Shown: positions 37,090 to 48,700 of the stretch, one piece after another
Layout: each line of letters starts with the position of its first letter
Position numbering within the stretch: the first letter of the stretch is position 1
Made by a program: the position numbers and the translations under genes
The notes under the pieces: model-generated
Told to the model about the DNA's origin: nothing
What the model saw: the letters and a program-made list of their open reading frames with translations, nothing else
Database searches by the model: none
DNA from: Aporrectodea caliginosa
Lineage: Eukaryota; Annelida; Clitellata; Crassiclitellata; Lumbricidae
Length of the DNA stretch: 64,000 nucleotides
Assembly (NCBI GenBank): GCA_020284085.1
Contig: JACEVL010000495.1
Coordinates: 2,377,028-2,441,027 of the forward strand
Direction of reading: 5' to 3'

Positions 37090-37735
37090 TTCATCAGACG
37101 GTCTCTTTGTCTCTAACTGTCGCTCTTTCATTTTTTTCTCTTCTTGCCCTCTTCTCTTTCTCTTTCCCTTATCTTCATAATTCCCATTTTAGAATCCTTC
37201 TCTTTCTCTGTCTGTCTATTTCTGTCTGTGCGACTATATTCCTCTCACCGACTCCACCCACACTCGCTCTCTTTCTTCTCTGGTTCTTCCGTTTGTGTCT
37301 GTCTTCATCCGTCTCTGTGTATCTCTGCGTCTCTTTCCTTCTCACACGTTGCCTATCCTTTATCTCCAATCTGTCATACGATACGGACATAACCAGCCGG
37401 GACGCAGGAGCCTCTCCCGCCCGGTCCGTACCCTTCGACATTATCTCCCGTCTCTCCCTTCCTCTTTCTTTCTGCCTCCATATCTCTAACAGTTTCTCTA
37501 CCTCCCTCTTCTCTTCTCTGCCTCTGTGTCGATGTTTGTGTATGTGATTCTCTCTGTGTCTGTTTGCTACTTTATTTCTGTCTTTGTCCCTGTATGTCTG
37601 TTTCTCTTTGTCTTTTATTTCTGCGTCTGTCTCTTAATCTCTATGTTTACCTTTATCTAACTTTCTGTGTGTCCGTCTGTCTCTCTGTCTGTCCGTCTGC
37701 CTGCCTGTCTGTCTGTCTGCCTGTGATGTCTGCAG
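37090..37735. repeat. Pyrimidine-rich TCTG repeat tract
   Basis: CTCTTTCTCTGTCTGTC words dominate, ending in CTGTCTGTCTGCCTG at about 37,720. Open frames here are Ser/Leu/Cys low-complexity artefacts. Confidence 0.85.
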
Positions 37736-37836
37736 TCGTCGCTACCACATCCTTAGCATCACACAAACAGACAGACAGCTCATGAAAGAGATGCTGCTTT
37801 ATCTTGTCATGCTCCTCCTTCAGTATCTCCGCTTCG

Positions 37837-37889
37837 CTTTCCTCCTCCTCCTCCTCCTCCTCCTCCTCCTCCTCCTCCTCCTCCTCCTC
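37837..37889. repeat. (TCC)n microsatellite
   Basis: About 17 uninterrupted CCT units form a pure homopurine/homopyrimidine tract. Confidence 0.95.
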
Positions 37890-38860
37890 AGCCTATCCTC
37901 TTCTGCTTCCTCCTCCTCTTTCGGCGTCTAAGACTCTTGGAATCTCGTGGCCAACGTGGATCCATCACCAAAAGCGAAGTCCTGAAGGACGTCCGCTGGA
38001 ATTTATCGCTCACGTGGTATACACAACACAACACCACTTCAATGACTCACTAAATATAGACGCTGTATGAATTCCGTCAGTCTTTGGCTCAGATTATCAG
38101 CCAGCCAGTCAACCATCGAGCGAGCCGAGCAACAGGTCGGCCAGTCAGTCAACCATACAATGTAATCTTACAGGGTCTTGTCTCGTGTGATTTGAATTGA
38201 GTTTATATACTTTTAGAACCTTTGCGATCAGCAATTATCTGCTCTGATTTCTAATTACAGTATTTAATCAAAATAGCCAAATTTAGTCGGTGCCAAGTGA
38301 GCAGAAGTCAATTCTGATCTGACTTAGACTTTCCGATCTGACTGATCCAACTGCAATCAACTCAAATTTGTTCCCTTGTTCTGTCGTATGATTCTATTCC
38401 TCTACCAAGATTCAGATTTAATGGGTTAATAAGCTTTACATTGCTATACATTAATTTTTAAGTAGGCCGAGTTTGCCAGCCACATTTTACTAGTAGGTCC
38501 TAATTTGAATTCAACAGTTCACTGACCTCTAGCTGAAGGCGAAAGTTTTTATTCGTGAATCGAGTAAATATTTAAAATGTCAGTTTTGTGAGAAGCACAG
38601 CTTACTAAAAAGCGTTGTTTAATCGTATCAGATACGTACGTCGAATCAAAAGTAAACAACTCTGCTGACTAATTATAGATTAGAACCATTGTTATTATTA
38701 TTAATATTGCGTCAGCGTATTTACATACAATCAGCAACCAGAGTTACACACGACACAAATGCAAGATAAAGCTTCGAATAAATTAAGATCGAAAACAAAA
38801 CAAAACGACGAGATTTTCTACGACTGCTTCAATTATTGCTCTCGAATACAGATTTCACCT
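37890..38860. other. Intergenic DNA, nothing recognised
   Basis: AT-rich sequence with no coding signal. A short stretch of CAGCCAGTCAACC words lies at 38,095-38,160. Confidence 0.5.
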
Positions 38861-39785
38861 AAGTAAGTAAGTAAGTAAGTATAAGTAAGTATATTCTTTA
38901 TTAACCAATTGCTAATCGCACTTTGGTGTACAGACATCTATACATGCAGTTAAAAATGGATAAAGTATCCTAACAATAAACGTTTTTCGCATTAAGTAAG
39001 TTAGTGACAATATCCCTTAATAAATCAACAGCACCTTGGTGCACAATCATTATTGTCCCGCATATATCTAAGAAGTCAGCCAATGTTTATCATACTTTAT
39101 ATATCATCCTAGTGATGAAAGTTTTACGCATCAAATTATCTGCAGGAGGAATGATACGGTCATGAGCCCTGGGGCGGAGGGAATACTTAGAAGTTTTAAT
39201 TGGGGGAAGCAATTCATGTAAAACATGCCCATTATCCACCAGGATCGATGAAAAAAGGCGGGAATCAGCCTTTGTGCATAGTTGCTCAAAAGACAGGGAA
39301 TCTCTAGGAAGATAGTGATAGCGGATCAAGCGACGCATCAAGACTTCAAACCTGTCTTTGTCACGTTGTCCCACGAAACCCCACCAGGCGGGTGAGGCAT
39401 ACAGCATTCTTGCCAAGGTAGTGGCTCGCACAACGTCATAAAGATGTAGACCACGCAGGCCATGGGCGACCAAAGTTCTCAAAGCGTAAAAGGATTGACG
39501 GGCCTGACAGCAAAGTCGTTGGATATGATTATCAAATCTTAAGTCATCAGAAATGGTTACTCCCAAGATCACCATACTGGTAACCCTTGCTAGACCTGTG
39601 GTGGTGCCAGGGGCAGTAAGGTAACCAAGACCCACCCTCGGACGGTGAATTATCATTTCACTGGTTTTCTTTTGGTTCAGCTTCAGGTTACAGTCAGCAG
39701 CCCATCGGGAGATATGGTCCAATTCTAAAGTCACAGAAGCACTATTAGAGGACCATATCTCCCGATGGGCTGCTGACTGTAACAA
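38861..39785 (-). mobile_element. LINE family B, 5'-truncated copy with fold-back 5' end
   Basis: The 3' terminus is (AAGT)n at 38,861-38,890. The - strand frame 39,090-39,785 encodes only the RT region after the catalytic YADD motif: LDHISRWAADCNLKLNQKKT, ILGVTISDDLRFDNHI, HLYDVVRATTLARMLYA and AWWGFVGQRDK. The first eleven codons of that frame are not LINE protein. They are the inverted copy of codons that lie 63 bp inside, so the element begins with a fold-back. Confidence 0.9.
39687..39783. repeat. Perfect 34-bp inverted repeat at the LINE 5' end
   Basis: The arm 39,687-39,720 is the exact reverse complement of 39,750-39,783, with a 29-bp spacer. The inner arm is LINE coding sequence; the outer arm is its inverted copy at the truncation point. 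This is a snap-back or 5'-inversion junction formed during insertion. Confidence 0.92.
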
Positions 39786-40897
39786 TAGTATTCCTAGATG
39801 TACAATTATTTCGGAAGAGTCGTTTACAAGATGACGAACAAAATGAAGAAGAAATTACGTCAAAGAAAAGCGCATTAATTAAAAGTTAAGCGAAAGATAA
39901 TGTTAACAGCCACTTATAATACCACTACAAATTTTAATAATAAAAATAAAAATAATAATAACAATCAATAATCAATAATTGGTTGATCATAATATCAGTC
40001 AAACTGGACCTCCTAATACCTCTGATAGATATGTTTGGAAAGGCTCTGCTTCCTTCACATAATATATACTATATCATCATGCACAAGTCACGCGCATCCC
40101 AAGCCTTGTCTGATATAGGCTCACGCGAGAGAAAAATGCCCAAGCAAAACTTGCGAGATCTGTCGAACTTTAGATAAGCAACGTGCATAGAACATTTATC
40201 TGTACAAATCCACGCTTTGTAAGGAAGATCGTTTAGCTTATATGCATTAAAGTGCATTCCATTTCTTATACCTCACAAGCAGAATCGCAGTTCTTTTGTT
40301 ACATGCGATATTGACGCTTTGAGTGTAGCCTTATGCACAACATTGGTCAGCCAAGTATGCATGCATGAATAACATACTGTAACTTCAACATGTGAGCTAA
40401 TGCGAGTCTTTTGGGAAAAGTACGCTATTGCATAGTATCATATAAAATTCGTGCAAACATGTTAAACCATAGGCCTATACATAAATGACTACATATAGAC
40501 CTATTATACATGCATAGATTAATTAACACTCTAATCAAGAATAAATAGCACAAATTTGAGTCGTGTACAAAAGGTGTCGATGTGTATGCAACAATGTGTA
40601 ATTAATTCAGATACGCTGTGGATTTAATTGCTTTAAAGCTACAAAAAGTCATCATCTCGGCGTTTCACTTGCATAATATGTATTGCTAGTTTAAAGGCTA
40701 AATTGGCGCATCATAAGTTGGCCAAAAAGTCACTGTTTATTACCGTAGTTACTGTGCAAAAAGTTACGATTCAATGCAGTGGTGTAACAGCAAATACTCA
40801 ACTACAATAAAACTGACGATAAACCAGGTAAGCGGCCACAGCGTTATGAAACGCTTGTCACAGTTCAGCATCAGCGGCGATTTTGAACTCTATATAT
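39786..40897. other. AT-rich intergenic DNA
   Basis: No gene or element recognised. TAGGCCTA occurs at 40,470. Confidence 0.5.
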
Positions 40898-41318
40898 TGT
40901 TAGGGTCTCATGTCTGAGTCCTAACCGGTCCTGGGATGGGCATTCGTTACCCTTGAGTAGTTTCTTAGCCAAGGGGAGTACTATATAAGGTACGAAAAGG
41001 GGCGGTTAGAGAATCTCCGATACTCAGCCTTCGCGCTAGTCGGGTTGTCTGAGATTTCTCGGTTGCATATGTCAAAGTTCGTGACTTGTGCCATTTTCAA
41101 GTCTTCTTACGGTGCTTCCGTTTCTGATGTTCGTCAGCCCGTTGCTGAGTTACAGACTTCTTGTTAGTTGGTCGTTCTTCGTATTGAAAACGAACCTTTC
41201 TTCCACCGTCGTTCAACGGTTGGGTAATGTATCGTTTGATTTATTGTTTTTGTCGAGAATTATACCTTGAAAACTAGATTCGAGTCTTCAGCTTTGTTGT
41301 AGCTAGGAACCCGTAACA
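40898..41318 (+). mobile_element. Solo LTR of a retrotransposon (421 bp)
   Basis: It starts TGTTAGGGTCTCATG and ends GGAACCCGTAACA, giving the TG...CA ends with the inverted TGTTA/TAACA pair. It is flanked by ATAT on both sides, a 4-bp duplication in keeping with Gypsy-type integrases. A TATA-like CTATATAAGG lies at about 40,981. No primer-binding site or internal genes follow on either side, so the internal region was lost by LTR-LTR recombination. Confidence 0.75.
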
Positions 41319-42494
41319 ATATACAAGTGATATGTTACACGATTAACGGTTGATATGCAAAGTTTACCGTGTCAAGATAACAGTTATCTTGATAAGTACA
41401 AGTTACACTAGTGATCGATAGTCGTTAGAAGAGGCGCACAATAAGGAAGGTAAAAATTATGAAGCCTGTTAAACAGAGCAGTCAACGATTTGCGTCTTTA
41501 TGCGTTGTGATGCACCACTTAAGTGTTTTCGATCTTTGTCATTTAGATATGGTATAGCCTACTGCAGTTCTGCAAAAATTGGAACCTTCTTTCGATAGCC
41601 CATCCAAATACTAAGAAACCACAATAGGCGGATTTCAGATGACACAAGGTGATATGAGTAGGCCTATACTTTGTTAACGGTTAAGGCAACAGAGTTTAGG
41701 AAGCTGAAGATTACAGGTAATACACCTTGAAAACAATTCCAGAAAACTGTTAACAAAGACGATGCGAAACTATGTAAGTTGACAACTGTAACGACAGAAC
41801 AACTTTCTGTTTAGCTAAAAGTACCCATAAAACAACTTGTTTTGAATCAGTAAAATTTCTATTTAAGGTTATTTGTTTCCTGACTGGAGTTGACTCAGCT
41901 GAGGCAATGACCGGATGAATTTTCTAATCTAGCCTGGATTTTAAGAAAGTATGCTGTCTAATAGTATTCGATAACAATCTTTGTGGACTCTAGTGTGAAA
42001 CCCAGATAAATATCGATACAGATGCTGTGAACATTATTGCGATAAGTACTGTTTCGGGATGGGATTGATAATACGAAACATCGATCAATCTTGTTTGGAC
42101 CTAATTTGATCACAAGTGCAAGTGCAGGAGTCAAGTCGATCAAAAATCTACCAACATAGGAATCGCAGACTTGTCGAATTGTCTTACCTACTGAACCATA
42201 CAATGCAATATCCTTACTATATAAGACCATAGCTATACTGACAGTTGTTTAGAGTAGACTTAAACCACGGTGCCTGATGGTAAAAGTAGCCTAACCAACG
42301 GTGGTTGGTAGTAAATTTTCGTCAGAGTCATTAGTGTTAGAACCGTGTGCTGCGGTGTGCATCATTCCATTTGCTTTGTCATGGAGCTATTCACATGTCT
42401 GTTCTCATCGATCTCAGTAGCATTGCTCTCTGCTCTGCCCGTTCGTCTGAAGGAAGGCAGTTATAGACGTGGCAGGGACAATGGATCCGTTGTC
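41319..42494. other. Intergenic DNA downstream of basonuclin
   Basis: This holds the 3' flank of the - strand basonuclin gene, presumably including its 3' UTR. I saw no clear AATAAA on that strand close to the stop codon. TAGGCCTA occurs at 41,659. Confidence 0.4.
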
Positions 42495-42778
42495 TTAGAG
42501 TGCCAGTTGTCTGGCCACAGAGGCGACCGGGGCACCGGAAGTGACGAGCAGGTGCTTGTGCAGGTTCTCGTTCTGGCTGTGTCGGTTGCGACTCTTTCGC
42601 GTCGAGAAGATCTTGTCGCATCCGCCGATGGTGCAGCGGTACATCTCCTTCGGATGGGCGCGTTCCTGGTGTTCCTTCAGCGCCAGGTTGTCCTTGAACG
42701 GATCCTGGCAGATGTGACAGACGACGCACCCAGTGGCGTCAGACGTCACAGCAAGAACCGGTGAGTCGCCGCTCTGGC
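42495..42778 (-). CDS. BNC2: Basonuclin C-terminal zinc-finger pair 3
   Basis: This part encodes [20 protein letters not shown] and [19 protein letters not shown], then [18 protein letters not shown], and ends at a TAA (42,497-42,495). Both fingers keep all ligands. It lies in a different frame from the large exon. A - strand polypyrimidine tract at about 42,850-42,800 followed by GACGACAG and CCAG would serve as an acceptor of a short intron. No strong donor with a matching phase is visible, so a 1-2 base sequence error is an equally good explanation. Confidence 0.85.
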
Positions 42779-45700
42779 TGTCGTCAACTTCCATGGAGTT
42801 CGGAGGTTGGGAAGAAGAAAGAGGCACAGGAGGAAGAAGGAGGAGGAAGCGCCACCAAAGAAGACTGGTTTTCCCTCTCCTGAACCCCACCCGTGCTGCC
42901 TTCGTCTGAGTCGTGGCTTGCGCGGCGTTGAGGGCTGCTTCCATGAACGTTCTTGGAGAGGTTGAGGACGGTACATGGAGATTCGGTGTCACTGCCATCA
43001 ACCCCTCCTCCTCGTCTGTCGGACACAATGCTACTGGAACTGACGTCACAGGGCGTGTCCTGGCCGACCTTGAGGTTCTCGGTCGAGGACGACGGATGCG
43101 GAGCAGTTGAGAGAAGCCGCCGATGGAGGTTGAGGTTGGCACTGTGTCGGTCGCGGCTCCGCTTCGATGGAAAGGCTGCGTTGCATCCTTCGACCATGCA
43201 GACGTGACTGGACTTGGAGTGGGCAGCGTCTGGATTCGACGACCGGACGCCGAAGTGCGTCTGGAAGCTCTTGTTGCACGTCTGGCACTTCCGGTCCATC
43301 TCCGCTTCGTCGATGCACTTGAGGTCAGCCACTCCGGAGTCGTTGACTTCGCTGCTGCTGTCGCGACTGCGCACCGGAGACTCAAGCACAAAGCCACCGC
43401 ATCCTCCCTTCGATCGCTCTCTCGCCAACAGGTGTCGCTCGTCGTAGTCTCCACTCGCCATTGACAGGTTCTCAGAGACTGAACTGTTCTGTGGTGACGC
43501 TGGGTGGACCAGATTCCCTGGAAGATTGTCTATTGATGGACTGACGGTGGTCGTTGTTGTGCTGATCGATGGGGTACTGGTACGTGGTCCCGGGGTACTG
43601 ATACGAGGTCCCGGGGTACTGGTACGTGGTCCAGGTAGTCCTCTTCCTTCGTCGGCGACATCACCTGCGGGAATCGGTGAGTGATGCCTGATGTTGTCCA
43701 CCTGCGAACAGTCTCCTCTTCCGTCATCCACTGGCTCCTGGACTTCGCAAACCGTCAGAGGTTCAGTGGCCGAGTTCGAGTCTCCGCCCTTGACGCTGAC
43801 GTCCAAGTCCTTCTCCGTACGTTCCTTGACGACGTCTGATGTGGCCAGGTCCTGTTCAACTGCATCTGCGCTGCAGTCGAATCCATCCGACAGGTGGTTG
43901 GTGCCAAGACATGGTCTCTTCTCCTCCGGCGACTCATCCACTGAATTGTCGTCGCTGACTATTTCGTCCGTCTGAAGAGAGCATCTCGTTGGAACGGCGC
44001 TCTTCCTCTTGCTGCTGCTGCGACACTGCCCCACCTCTGGCGGCAGATCATGGCTCAGCTTCAGATCCTCAGGTTTCCTCGCTTCTTCCAATGCCTTCTG
44101 CTCCATCGCCGCCAGCACTGGAAGCGCCATTGCCAGCGTCGGCTGGTTGAATCGAGGTCCCTGGACGAGGACCTGGGCTGGTAGTGACACGACCGGAAGT
44201 CCAGGGTTGAGAAAGAACCGAGGAGTGGCACCGAGCGGAAATGCTGCGTGCGGCTGAGCCAGGTTCTCTGCTAGAGCCGCTGGATCGCCCTCGGAGCTGT
44301 CCGACATGACGTCAAGGACAACTGGCTGAGGTCGTTGTACGAAGCCGTTGCCAGGGACGCCACCGCCGCCGCCCAGAAGGACACCAGGGCCCCCGCAGCT
44401 GCCCTCGTCGTGGGAGATAGACGCGGGGCGTGGTGAGTAGACCCCCTTGGCTGCCTCGTCCTCATCGTCCTCGTCGTCATCCTGGTTGGAGCTGACGAGG
44501 TTATCGGGCAGTTTGCGTCGCACGGTCTGCGGCATGTGAAGCTTCGGATTGGGATTGGCGCTGTGTCTGTTGCGACTGCGTCTCGAGCTGAACATCATCG
44601 TGCAACCGTCGACCGTGCAGCGGTGCATCTCCTTCAGGTGGACGGCGCTGTAGTGGATCTTCAGGGCGCCCTTGTCGCAGAACGTCTTGTGGCAGGCCGT
44701 GCAGAGGACGCGCTTCTTGCCGCTCGGAGAGATCAGGGTCCCGCCGTAGCCGGGCGTCGGCTGCCAGGGGCGCTTCATCGGGTTCGACGATTTGCGCAGG
44801 TGCTTCAGCTTCTGGTGGGCGAAGATCGACGAGTTGGGATTGCTGGCTGCTGCTGCAGCTGCTGCGATGGATGACTGCGCCGCAGCCACGGATGCGGATG
44901 GACTGGGGAAGATGAGTGGAGCGGAAGAGGCAGCAACTCTCATGTCCTTGATGCTGTAGTTGATGGCACCGTCCGTCTGTACGCAGTCTCTCATCACCTG
45001 TTTGGCTTCTATAGCACCTCCCTTCACCGACTTATCCTCCAGTGCCTCCGACTTGACCATCATCAGATGGGGTCCAGTAACCGTTGGAATCGCGGTCGCC
45101 TGACCACTGGCCCCCACCGCTAGATTCAGGAGTGCCCTGCCGTCGAGCTTCGAAGAGGCCGCCGCATCTATGGGATTCGCCGGACTGGCCTTTGGACTGG
45201 CCACCGATTCCTTGCGGTAGTCGAACGGTTCCATTGTCTGGAGGCTGCGTAACGGAGAGCGTGACAGTGGATTGATGATGCTCGGAGCGGCCGGACTGGA
45301 CAGACCGGGTTTATCGCGAGACGGGATTCCGACGGCGGGTGACAGATTGTGGAGAATCGTCGGCGTCAGGAGTCTGGCGAACCCGGCAGCGGTCGTCAGG
45401 TGAGGGTACATGAAGGTACGGGAGAGAAGCTGCTGGGCGGCATCGTAGCCCTTGATAAAGCTCTGCATGCCGACGTTGCTCCTCTCGATGAACTTCTTGA
45501 TGTCAGACTCCGTCCGTGAGCTGAGCAGACAGTGGGCTCCGGTCGGCCTCGGTTGGTCCCATCCATCGCGGGAGATGAGTTCCTGGGCGATGGCCTTCGT
45601 CTCTCCGAATCGGAGGAACTGCTGGAGGATCAGCTGCTCCTCTTCGTAGGTGGCGATCGACCATTTGTCCAGGACACGACCGGTCGAGTCCTGTAAGACA

Positions 45701-48700
45701 CACGGAGGAGTCAGTCATCGACATCTCTTAACTAAACGATGATTAGGAGAGCGCCATTATCTTAGTACAACTGTCCGTATTGTCTGATGCTGTGCGACTA
45801 TGCTGAAATCGCCGATGGGATAAACTCCGTTTAGTGTAAGATGAATGCAGAACTGTTTGCCTCCACTGCGTCAGTCAGGAATGCAGGAGCATTGCAAGTA
45901 GGGATACTTAATGAGACAGACAGACAGATGGATAAACAGAGAGGACGGACAGACGGACGAGAAGTGAGAGAGAAGGAGAGGGAGAGGAGAGAGAGAGGGA
46001 GAGAGGGAGAGAGGGGAGACGGAGAGAGGAGAGAGGAATAGAGGAGAGACGGAGAGGGAGAGAGGGAGAGGGAGAGGGGAGGGAGAGAGAGAGAGAGGGA
46101 GAGGAAGAGAGGAAGAGGAGAGGAGAGGAGAGAGAGGGAGAGGGAGAGGAAGAGGGAGAGGGAGAGGAGAGAGGGAGAGGGAGAGAGGGAGGAGAGGAGA
46201 GGGAGAGGGGAGAGGGAGGAGAGAGGGAGAGAGAGGAGAGGGAGAGGGAGATGAAGGGAGAGGGAGAGGGAGAGGGAGAGGGAGAGGGAGAGGATATATA
46301 TATACATACGTACTTGGTTACATACAATCATACATGCATATATTCACACACACTTAAAATACAGACATACATTCGTTCACACCCACACATACATAGGTAC
46401 ATACACATATATAAAAACTGCGATATTTAATCACAGCCGCCCAGCGTTAAGTAAACTAGAATAGACGATGGTCTGATTCAATTTGAGAAACTTAAAACCT
46501 CCTGCACGTTATTGTTCCACAGAACACATCCGTCTCTTGTATAAAATGCCAAGACATTCACCAGTGCGTATCTGCTTGAGAAAAAACCCTTTCGATAGGA
46601 TGAAGAAAGTTTCTTAACCACAAATTAGTAGAACTAACTTATTACGATTAGAAAAAAATAGATCAGATCTCAAGTTGGGTATTATTACAACCGACAACAT
46701 CAGATGAAGTTGGATCAGATGATGATTCAGATCACGTCAGATCAAGAAACATTGCTTCAGATAAGATAAGATTACCTCAGATTAAATCAAGGTAGACAGA
46801 GCAGAACAGAGATTCACTGTAAACTAGATTATAAGATTAGATACGATTAGATAAAAAATACAGTCACTTGCAATTTATTCATTCTCTGGCGCAATCCTCA
46901 GATCATAGATAAGAAAGATCACATGAGATTGGATTAGATTTTATCAGAATGATTGGTTTAGCTTCGGATCCGAAGGCATGCAGTGAAGGCAGATAAATAC
47001 AGATATAATTATAGGTTCAGATTATTATAGAACAGATCAGTTTATTGTAGATTAAATCAGATGTTATTCTATTCTATGGGGCGCGGTGCTGTGTAGGGGT
47101 GTGTTCGGTGCCTTGCAGTCGGAGGGTTGCAGGTTCGAATCCACCTCAAGCCGTCCGCGTAGGGACCTTGAACAAGTCCTTCGCGCACAATTGCTCTGCA
47201 ATATAATTGCGTCTGCGCCGCCGAGGCGTGTGCACTTCTGAGCTTGGGGCAACCTTAGTAAGAAGGGCTATATCAAAGATCAGTTGTATTGTGTTGTATT
47301 AGAAAAGACATCGACTCACGTGTAGAATGTATCCTCTGGCGTAATCCTCGTAAGACCATCCAAAGCTGTGAAGGACCTGAAGGACTTCATCGTGTTGAAC
47401 GACGCTGAACAACCGGTCGAGGAGGATCTTGAGGCGAATAGGAGTGGCATGGGCTCCGTACAACATCAGACTGGCAATATCGAAGACGATGTTTGGCTGG
47501 ACAACTTCAACCGATTGTCCACTCACCTGATGCGCAGGTGTACGATATGCCATCTTGTCCAGCGCTGAATTCAAACACAGGTAAATACTAAACGGTACTT
47601 TAGCATATGAAAGACGCTACATAAGTGCCCTGATAAGCAATACATACATACATACATACATTCATACATTCATACATTACATACACTGTACACACATATA
47701 CTTTAGGGCTGGTATACTCAAGGCAACGTGTGAACAAGAGAAACAGCAGCATGGCTAATATGGGTCATTCTACCAAAAATGCAGCTAATGTTTTCAAGGA
47801 CCATAGATGCCGACTCGTGGAGACTCGAGCGAAATTAATAAAAAGTATTATCGACTGATGTTTGAGTAAATAAGAAGCGCATCGCCAATGAGAGAGGCGA
47901 CACATGCAGTAAGACCTGAAGTATTAGAAGTGAATTAAGCAGAGCGATTAGAGAAACGTCCTCTCTTCGCCTTCGGAGAAATAGTTCAGATAATAATTAC
48001 ACCTCGAAGATTTGTGCTCGATCATCCTCGATGAGTGAATTATCTCTGATAATAATTGAGGATGAATCAGCTTTGAGAAAACAACTAAGCACGAGGTCAT
48101 TTGGGTCAAGTTCGCATTGTTTATTTGGATAAGATCGACACACAATCATGTAGCAGTACTTCCGTCTTTCAAAAGCATCGACAAGTTGCTTATGCTTCTG
48201 TGTATAATTATAGTTATTATGTATCTTTATAGCTATAATGTATATCCAGATGCAATTAGCATAATATGTGTATACATATGCATATGCAGATATGTAATTA
48301 TATGGTTGTGTTTTTTTGTATACGCATATGTTTACGTATCGTATACGAATACAATATGGATAAGACTAATGAACTAATGTTACAGACAGTTGACAAATTA
48401 CGCCATTTGGCATTGCTCACTTGAAAGAATTCTTCGTACAGAATTGGATATAAATAGCTATTAATAAGGAATTTGTTAATGTTCAACTGTCATACGCATG
48501 TTTAGTTTCGTCCTGGTTAAAGCATTTTCATTGTAATTAGAAATAAAAATTGACAACAGTTTTAAGTGTTTTATTCCTGACTGCTATAGGATGTCGTCAG
48601 TTAATGCTGCCTCAATTGGGAGAAAATTTACAGGAAGCGTATTAAATCTAGACAGTATGTTAACAGGATTTTGTGAAAATCACTCATCTGCACTTCTTTT

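Noticed and set aside
42779..43454. Upstream part of the frame that encodes the last basonuclin finger pair
   Set aside because: Arg/Ser-rich shadow of the true basonuclin frame; only the part after about 42,778 is conserved.
42391..45275. Several frames on the + strand over basonuclin
   Set aside because: Antisense shadows of GC-rich coding exons; the - strand has the conserved protein.
47078..47150. Functional tRNA gene
   Set aside because: Only A/B-box-like parts; arms do not pair and a SINE body and tail follow.
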